Assembly (NCBI RefSeq): GCF_910589235.1
Contig: NC_060961.1
Coordinates: 3,955,001 to 4,019,000 of the forward strand
Origin: Vespa crabro
Lineage: Eukaryota; Arthropoda; Insecta; Hymenoptera; Vespidae
Direction: 5' to 3'
DNA: 64,000 nucleotides
Shown here: piece after piece, positions 56,536 to 64,000 of the stretch
Layout: every line of letters starts with the position of its first letter
Position numbering within the stretch: the stretch's first letter is position 1
Made by a program: the position numbers and the translations under genes
Notes under the pieces: model-generated
Told to the model about the DNA's origin: nothing
Databases searched by the model: none
The model's input: the letters and a program-made list of their open reading frames with translations, nothing else

Positions 56536-56763
56536 TTACCATAACTGTCCATAATTAAACGAAATGTTCTCCCAACGTAAAAGGGGAGTGGTTGATTCCC
56601 CATCTTTATACGCGTATCCAAGGAGTATTACACATTGGAGCATGTTCACAGGCGCAAGATCAGTGTTTGCGAAAAGGGGACCAGGGGAAAATGTCCCTAG
56701 GCTACGATAAACCGATGTCTTGCCGGCGCACTTGGTAACAACGCCCAGCAGGACAATAAACAC
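56536..56763 (-). other. Open block with acceptor- and donor-like ends, candidate exon
   Basis: On the minus strand the frame opens directly after a TAG (56764-56766) and runs 75 codons to TAA at 56536-56538. The stop lies inside GGTAATTGAG, a good donor-like sequence, so an exon from 56763 to about 56540 would be open throughout. The peptide is varied, with GC-ending codons unlike the AT-rich flanks, and includes Cys, Trp and Tyr. I do not recognise it. The polypyrimidine tract before the acceptor is weak. It could instead be a fragment of an old transposon gene. Confidence 0.22.
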
Positions 56764-56766
56764 CTA

Positions 56767-58700
56767 GTGTGAATATACACGATTGGACAATGTTTTACGT
56801 TCTTCGTAATATTCGTCCTTGAAAAGTTCAGATGTTCTTTGAAAATACATTTTACGCCTATCGAAAAGTAATATCATTTTATCAAATTTATTTGATCACT
56901 ATCTTAATTTATACAAATTATTTTTTCTTCCAACGTTTCGAAATACCAAGTTGCAAAGATGTTCGATCGAATTAGAACAGATAAATTGATACGAAGTAAA
57001 AAGAGATTACCGTATTAACAAGATGTAAACGAAGTCATATTTTCTTCCAATCATTAACGAAAAGGAACGATGCTGTTTTAATAGGGTCTTTAGCAGCGAT
57101 TTAATAGCATCTCTTCGAGAGTAATGATGAAGTAACAGCAGGTAGGTTGGCATAGTAAGGGTTTACGAACGAAATGTCGTCGAATGAATTTAAAAAATAA
57201 AAAAAGAAATCCCAGATAAATCTGCAATCCTAATTATTCCCTTAAATTAATGTTAGGAAATGTAGAATATTATTTATTTATTTTTATCACCCGAAGCGAA
57301 ACGAAACGGTCGCATGTTAATGTGTACTTTTTATGTTGTGAAAATGTTACATATCTCGTAATGTTTCTTTAAATAATGATACTGAATTATGCTTTAACAA
57401 TATTACCTCGTTTTTTCTTTGTTTTCATCGTTCAACCGTGTGTCTCGTTAGTTTAATGTAGAGTCAATTATTTATATGGACAAGTCGGTTTATCCACTCT
57501 TTCGCGATCTATTATCATCCCGGAAATAATTTGAATGTAATTACATATAACTTAAAATATCACACGTTTCACGATCTATTTATCCATTTTAATGATTACC
57601 TGCACACCTCGTGATGTCTTCTTAACACTGTATTAGTGTCTACTACTTATTATAATTGATCTTCTCCGTGCTTCGACTTATATACTCGATATTATCAACA
57701 AGATCATGTAATTAAAGCGATCCACGAATCAGAATCATTATCGTTTTACTATATTGGCTTTCGATCGAATTCCGATGCACATATTGCTCGTTCGTTCGGT
57801 CTTCGTAATAATAAATGTTGCTCAAACTTCATTTCGCCGATTGTACAATTTATATCTTTCATGGTTATTAGATATGATCTTATTAAAAAATAAAGGAATT
57901 TGTAAAAAATTTTTATTTTCTACATCCGAATTTTTTATTCGGATAATTGATATTAATAATTGACGTTTTTCCAAAATTTTTGATAAAATAAATAATAGAA
58001 AGATATGAATAACAAATGCATTAATACCAAATATTTATCCTATTAATGGATCGTCAAAAATCCACGAACATAGAATTTTATTTCGATCAAAGAAAAATAT
58101 ATATTGATTTGTGATAAATTAAACAAGGTATCATATTTTATCCATATGATATATAAAACTCGTAAGTCAAGGTCATATAATCTTAACGGTGTTGGCAGTT
58201 CAATACATATATAAATAATTTATGCATTTAACATGCAGATTTCATTCAATCGATACGTTTTATTATTGCAACATATATTTTATCGAACGAATTAATACAA
58301 GTATCAAATATATATATATATATATATACAAATTTTACCATTATGAAAAAACATCAAATGATAAACTTATTCACAAAACATTCCCTTTTATTTTCAAACT
58401 CATTTTATTTAAAATTCATCATACTAAATTTTTCATATCACGAGATTAGATGCTGCGATATCATTACCATATAATACGATCATATTTCAACGTAACATCT
58501 GCTCCTATGTATCGTTACGTCATTACACCAAAGTTATGTTATTTCAATGAAAATTACATTCCGTAAGACCATTAACGTATTCGTAAAAAAGAAAAAAAGA
58601 AAAATTACATTTCTTTTTTATGTAAAATATTTCTACGCGATAAAGTCACTGAGGCAATAGTAGTTCATTTTTCAAGACGTAGTCTTCAATCGAGGAGGCC
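56767..58700. other. AT-rich stretch without genes
   Basis: AT-rich DNA throughout, with no (GA)n/(CT)n tracts and one (TA)n at 58309-58328. TCAAGGTCA at 58167-58175 matches the monomer site of FTZ-F1/ERR-type nuclear receptors but could be chance. No exon or RNA gene was recognised. Confidence 0.6.
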
Positions 58701-58754
58701 TATTTAAACGTGTCCACGTGCACTTAGATTGTGCAGCATCTTCCTCTTAGGGTT

Positions 58755-58904
58755 TCGTTCTCTCTCTCCCTCCCTCTCTTTTTTCCTTTCTTTCTTTCTT
58801 TCTTTCACATCTTTTTTCTCTCATTCGTTCTTCCTTCTCTCGCTTCGCACGCATGCACAAACGAAGGAACGAAGGAACGAATGCAGTGAGTACGCGTTCC
58901 TCTT

Positions 58905-58947
<43 letters not shown>
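58755..58947. repeat. Pyrimidine tract, ACGAAGGA repeat and (CT)n
   Basis: A C/T-rich tract to 58806, about two and a half copies of ACGAAGGA at 58858-58881, then (CT)n at 58905-58947. Confidence 0.9.
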
Positions 58948-58954
<7 letters not shown>

Positions 58955-59121
58955 GTTTTCTCTTTCTCGATTCAGAGAGCCGCGGTCGAATCGGCGAATG
59001 GTAAAATGGCTGAATTGCGACTTCATTAGCCGCGACTTTGCGCTCGCCGTAATTCCACAGCGACCATTCTCGAGGCAGCTCGAAAGAGAAAGAGGCGGAG
59101 AGATAAAGAGAACGAAGAAGC

Positions 59122-59180
59122 AGGAGGAGGAGGAGGAGGAGGAGGAGAAGGAGAAGGAGAAGAAGAAGGAGGAAGGAGAA
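59122..59180. repeat. (GGA)n/(GAA)n trinucleotide repeat
   Basis: About nine GGA units followed by GAA/GGA mixtures. Confidence 0.95.
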
Positions 59181-59342
59181 ACCTTTCTATCTCCACCTGC
59201 TCCTGTACCTCTACCAACACCACCTCCGCTTTACCACGCGCGCGAGAGTACCGGAGAAGCCTCGAGAAGTGCGTGTGAGTCTCGAAAAAGTGAGCGGAGT
59301 ATCGGCAAAAGAATGGACCACGTACAAACAGAAAGTAGTAAG

Positions 59343-59354
59343 GGGGAGAAAGAA

Positions 59355-59397
<43 letters not shown>

Positions 59398-59400
59398 CGA
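59343..59400. repeat. (GA)n microsatellite
   Basis: About 24 GA units with two AAA interruptions. Confidence 0.95.
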
Positions 59401-59537
59401 AGAGGGGAATCAAAAGAATGAGAGTAAAGAGAATGCCCGAGGATGCTTCTTTTCGCCCCTTAGTCGCTTGGACGAGGTGGTGAACGTCTTTGTATTTCTA
59501 TATGTTCCTCTCGTACTCACATCTACGTATCTTACAT

Positions 59538-59553
59538 CTACTACTACTACTAG

Positions 59554-59613
<60 letters not shown>
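59538..59613. repeat. (TAC)n trinucleotide repeat
   Basis: About 25 units with a single TAG-type interruption near the left end. It reads as poly-Val on the minus strand. Confidence 0.95.
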
Positions 59614-59925
59614 CACTCTGTCGATGGAGCAGTGCATAGAATGAAAGAAGAAGAAAGAAAGAGAAGAAGAAGATGGAAAGAGAGAATGAGACGAAGGGAA
59701 GGGACAGGAATGAAAAGGGAAGAAAAAAATCAACCGTTCTGTAGATTGCACGCCATGGTCGAAGGAGGAGGACGAGAAGGAGAAGAAGGACAAAGAGGAG
59801 GAGGTGGAGAAGAAAAAGGAGAAGGAGAAGAAGGAGGAGGAGGAGAAGGAAGACGACGACAACGACGACAACGACGACGGCGACGGCTGGTTACTCCGTC
59901 CTACTCCATTTCTTTTCTCTTCCTT

Positions 59926-59956
<31 letters not shown>

Positions 59957-60202
59957 CAACTCTTCGGCCAGGTACAGTGCGTGACGCAAAAACGAAAACT
60001 GCCGCGCGAAATCTCCGTATGATGGATTCTCTCGCTGATCGTTTTCTCGCCTGGTTATGAGGGAAGCGACAAAAAGATCACAGGAGAGTCTTATTCGTTC
60101 GTTGATTTCGTTGTTAGGCGCCAGCATGCTCCTTTAGAAGAATTTAATGTGACAGGGAACATAAAAAGAAACTAAGACCGAATATAGGCCGTGCCGGAAA
60201 TA

Positions 60203-60256
60203 TCTTTCTTTCTTTCTTTCTTTCTTTCCTTTTTTTTGGGGATGGGGGGGGGGAGG
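60203..60256. repeat. (TTTC)n, T-run and G-runs
   Basis: About six TTTC units, a T-run, then G4 and G10 runs separated by AT. Confidence 0.9.
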
Positions 60257-60718
60257 ATTTGAATGACTGCTTCCTAAACTTGAAAAATGTGCTTGAACTT
60301 TCATGCTATAAATATGTTCTATTTCTTTTCCTTTTTCCGATTTTTTTTTCTTTTTTTCTTCTTTTTTTTCTTTTTTTTTTTTTTTAAACTTAGGTAATAT
60401 ATCAATTTTTCAAGAGGTTTTACAGCAATTAAGTAAAGCTATTAATTGTTGTTTAAAAATTTTAATATATTCGAATACTACATTTTTAATATTTTATTAC
60501 GATTTATGCAGTTGAGTAAATTCGAGCTTCGAACTTTATTAGAATCAACTAGAAACGGATAAAAGCGATCTCGAAATAAATCGAATGGAAACTTGGACGA
60601 TCGGTGAAAATATCTTGGTATTTCCGCCTATTTCTTGTCGTTTCGAGAACGAACAAAGGGAAATTTTTCTTTTACCGAAGTTGTATTGCTGACCGACTAT
60701 CCTTGAATACATACATAA

Positions 60719-60721
<3 letters not shown>

Positions 60722-60771
<50 letters not shown>
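60722..60771. repeat. (TA)n microsatellite
   Basis: About 25 TA units, the longest pure TA tract in the window. Confidence 0.95.
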
Positions 60772-60775
<4 letters not shown>

Positions 60776-63110
60776 AGATATACATTCACACATATAGACG
60801 TATACGACATGTCGAGGATCGGACAGGAATTCCAGAAGTTCGAGCGAACGCAGAGAGCTCTTTTTGATTATCTCAACTGTACCCAATGCCGGAACGCATG
60901 GAAGAGAAGAGCGAGGGAGTCAAAAAAGAAAGAACGAACCGAAGCGGACCACAAGCGGATGGATGGATTGCCATCGAGGGAAAGGAAGAACGAGAACGAG
61001 AGGACGACTGACGGACGACGTGGAGTTTGGTGGAAAGGCGAGAAAGGTGGGGAAGGAAAGGAAGAAACAAGGTGTACGCACACCGAGTGCTCCTTGATGG
61101 AATAAGAAAGCGTTCCTGGTAAGCAAGCGTTCTTCTCGATCGAGACTATGGACCAGGCTCATTATAACTTTTATGACCGGTCATTTGGTCCGAGCTCTGC
61201 GGACGTCGCCGTCGACGTTGCAAAATGTACGCTCCGATCATTCTAATACGTTTCTGGCCAGGAACCTCCCTCTTCGAAAACGTCGAGTACGTAACCGATG
61301 AGAGGTAAAACCAAAGGTTAATCAACAAAGGGAAAAGCATTAATATACATACATATGTATTTTAAATGGCACTCCTGAGGTTCAAACGTTCAAGTAGTAA
61401 AATCATCTCCATGACAAATGCATCGTACATTTTTCTTTTCCTTTTTTCTTTTTCCTTTTCTTTTATTTATGAAAGATCAAAGGTAATTTCCTGCTTAATA
61501 CATTCCCAAGTCCGATATGCAATTTGCATCATATATAGCCAATACAGTTAACGCTTAAGAACCAGTTTCGCGTGCTTTAATCGGATTAGAAGTAGCATGC
61601 TACAATTATCGTAGAAAAAATGGCAACAGATAAAAAAGCAGATAATGAGAAAGAAGGTAAGAGTAGAAAAGGATAGGGAGTGACCTCGGCGTTTCTTAGA
61701 TGCTCGGTGAAGCGTAAGAGAGTGAGGTCGTCTCCTCGAGGAAGATGGTAATAACCGTCTAATTTAATAACCCTAACCGAGTGGCGAGCATCGCGCACCC
61801 ACGTTCACGTTCATTCGCGGAAAATTTCATTCCGATTTGCACGATAGGCAGGAGTCTGCGTTGCTTGCTAGTAGCTTTAAGCGTCACGAAGCGGTAGCTC
61901 TACCAAGGCATATAAGATAAAATCCCCCTGTCCTGTTCTCCTTTGCCACCGCCGTGGAATCCGAGGCTAAATTAACCACTACCTTAGACGAAACAATTTC
62001 ACGTCGCTATTTTCCGCCGTAAATTGACTCGCACCGACTACTCGAGTCGACTACTCGCACCGAGATCCTCTTCTACCGGCCCTACCTTTCTCTCCTCTCC
62101 CCTCTACCCGTCCTACCATCCACCATTCCTCGGCAAATCGTGCCGAGGAAGATTACTCGATCTTTTATGCCTCAATTATCATACCGAACCATTATTAAAC
62201 TTGTGCCGCCGTAACCCTACTGGTCTTGTCTTCTTCTTCTTCTTCTTCTTAAAAACGTTTTGGTAGCAACTTTTCCATGCATCAGATTAAGATAGGATGA
62301 ATTAATATGTAATAAGGATATTCACGGTATACGATATGTGATATTAAATATATAGAAATAATATTATGCAGTTAATAGTACGATTTTTATATTCACGATG
62401 AGATAAAATGTCAGCTCTAGTAAACAAATAAAGAGAAACGCAAGAAGGTAAAATAATTTTTTATTGTTAATAAATATCTTTCGTAAATCTTCTCGACCAT
62501 ATTAATATCGAGAAAAGAATGTCTCTTATATTTTCAAGAGACATTAAATATTTACCAACTTAATTATCGTCCATCAACCGAAGAACCATGTACTCGTGTT
62601 AGCGTTCATGTAAATCCGGCAGCACGCCGGGAGAGTACTCTTTACGTAAATCGCGTACTTTAAATTCAACGAGTGGTCGCATTTTTGCAGGAAAAAGCCG
62701 CCGGTTATGTTTTCCCCACCGAAGGCGTATCTCGGTTTCTAAGAAACGAAAACTACGATCTCAGTAACTACAACCGATGACAAAATGTCGTCGATCGATA
62801 CTCAGCGACCAACTTCTCTATTCTCTCACCCTTTTACTTTACGATCTACCCCTCGGGGCTGATAGAGTCTTTTTTGTTTCGTTTTCCTTGTACGCTAGCG
62901 TAGCGTCTTATAGTGAGACGGCTAAATCTGAAAGAAAAAGTAAAACGACGAGATCGCTTCTGGTACATGTTCCAGAATCCAAGTCCGTCCTTGCGCGACA
63001 AAACATTTGTCCAACTTATTAAACGAGCCCCGGCCGACCGCTTATCGAATTATTACGGATTTTTCCGCAACGCCAGCTTTTCATCGTCTCCTTCGTTTCT
63101 TCGTTGAGCT

Positions 63111-63824
63111 ACTACTTCTCCTCCTCCTCCTTCTTCTTCTTCTTTTTCTTCTTACACTTCTTCTTTTTTCTTACTTTTTCCTTTTCCTTTTATTTTTCTC
63201 TTCTTTCTTTTTCGTCGACGTTGATTTCCAGGCGGTAGATCGAAACCACCAACTTGTTCTTCTCTCCAAGCTAAGCTTTTTTCTCCCTGTTCTCTAATTC
63301 ACCCACCTATTTCCTTTATCCCAGCGTCTTCTCCTCGATCAGGAAAAATCGAGAGCATTACTCCGTCAGGCTCGAGAACGAATCGATATTTCTACGTTTT
63401 TTTTTTACATCTACGATATACCAACGATACACCTATCTGATATTTTTGTCTCGTAGTGGTTCATGATTTGAAATCATTTTAATATTCATACCTATTTAAT
63501 TCTTTAATCGAAATATATCTACATCGTTTGTTTTTCTACAAACTAAACTCACGTATATACGAGAGACAAGAATGCGAAGAATGATATCTTTGCTCTCCTG
63601 ATGTAGAATTTTTATCATTATCATCATCATCATCATCATAATCGTCATCGTCATCATCGACAAACGTTTGCAACGCCTTCCATTCCGGTGAGTCGACGAC
63701 TTCTCGCAGCAGCCGTCGAGCGTTTCGTGTTTCTTCTTTCCGCATGAGAAAGCAAACACGTAAACGCGCGGTATCATAACATACACGCTACGGCTCTGTA
63801 GAGCGACTTGCAGAAGAGAAAGTA

Positions 63825-63827
<3 letters not shown>
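63111..63827. other. CTT-rich tract, unique sequence and (CAT)n
   Basis: 63111-63200 is built of CTC and CTT units. 63210-63540 is unique to AT-rich. An ATC trinucleotide tract of about 12 units lies at 63613-63659. 63660-63827 is CpG-rich and unique. Open frames on the minus strand through the ATC tract read as poly-Asp or poly-Met. Confidence 0.55.

Positions 63828-63866
<39 letters not shown>
63828..63866. repeat. (GA)n microsatellite
   Basis: About 18 GA units, followed by GAA-rich purine sequence to about 63915; the last 85 bases of the window are unique and CpG-rich. Confidence 0.95.
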
Positions 63867-63868
<2 letters not shown>

Positions 63869-64000
63869 AAGACGAAGAAGAAAAAGAAGAAAGTAGAAGA
63901 AGAAAAAGGAGAACGTTACTTTACGAAAGCATTTCTCGGAGTCTCCCTTTCATTTCGAGAGGATGACGCGCCGACGTGTCTGTCGAGCTTTCAGAAAAGT

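Larger units (their letters stand above)
58948..60060. other. Trinucleotide-repeat cluster with GC-rich unique segments
   Basis: GGA units (59122-59180), (GA)n (59343-59400), (TAC)n (59538-59613), GAA units (59640-59700), GGA units (59761-59850), ACG/ACA units (about 59855-59885) and CTT units (59930-59950) are packed into 850 bases. A plus frame from ATG at 58953 to 59483 (176 codons) stays open across several of them, giving Glu-rich, Pro-rich and Arg-Glu segments. Trinucleotide bias is typical of exons and UTRs, but no recognisable domain is present. Confidence 0.3.
60061..63110. other. Mixed unique and AT-rich non-coding stretch
   Basis: (TTTC)n and G-runs occupy 60203-60256 and a T-rich tract 60340-60387. 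60390-60540 is AT-rich. (TA)n is at 60722. 60790-61330 is unique and purine-rich, then AT-rich to 61560, with GATCAAAGG at 61475. 61650-62220 is a CpG-containing unique block. 62280-62560 is AT-rich. 62570-63110 is unique and CpG-rich. No gene was recognised. Confidence 0.5.

Noticed and set aside
58167..58175. TCAAGGTCA nuclear-receptor site
   Set aside because: A single nine-base match is expected about once by chance in a window of this size.

Overview
This 64 kb window reads as nuclear DNA of an insect, most likely a hymenopteran (bee, wasp or ant). It is AT-rich but full of CGA/TCG words, so CpG is not depleted, and it is packed with (GA)n/(CT)n, (TA)n, poly(A)/poly(T) and trinucleotide microsatellites. 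This assignment is inference from composition; no marker gene is present to confirm it. I see no operons, no ribosome-binding-site-led genes and no sign of bacterial, plasmid or viral organisation.

I found no protein-coding gene, tRNA, rRNA, snRNA or known microRNA that I can name. Nearly all long open frames are shadows of microsatellites: (GA)n and (CT)n read as Arg-Glu or Leu-Ser in several frames on both strands. A handful of non-repetitive open frames (5166-5651, 14465-14712 minus, 15652-16104, 24995-25324, 43334-43633 minus, 46401-46661, 50516-50867 minus, 56536-56763 minus) are recorded as doubtful candidates. Three of the minus-strand ones begin directly after a TAG that could be a splice acceptor. 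None matches a family I recognise. The window is best described as an intergenic region or a very large intron.

Layout. 1-20 kb: alternating unique CpG-rich blocks and microsatellites, with a mariner-like terminal repeat near 4.15 kb and a long (TCG)n tract at 19.9-20.05 kb. 20.6-22.4 kb: a distinctly AT-rich stretch. 22.4-30.3 kb: dense microsatellites, GC-rich tetranucleotide tracts, a Z-DNA-prone tract and a CpG-dense block at about 30.0-30.3 kb. 30-42 kb: unique sequence with A/T tracts and a G-quadruplex-type tract at 39.1 kb. 42-53 kb: a hairpin plus G-quadruplex motif at 42.3 kb and several unique CpG-rich blocks. 53-58.7 kb: AT-rich, with the best mobile element of the window, a 175 bp TA-flanked MITE at 54652-54826. 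58.7-60.1 kb: a cluster of trinucleotide repeats. 60-64 kb: mixed unique sequence, ending in further trinucleotide and GA repeats.

The most useful items for follow-up are the MITE, the candidate minus-strand exons, the 42.3 kb hairpin/G4 element, the 59-60 kb trinucleotide cluster, and the unique CpG-rich blocks, which could be conserved non-coding elements.
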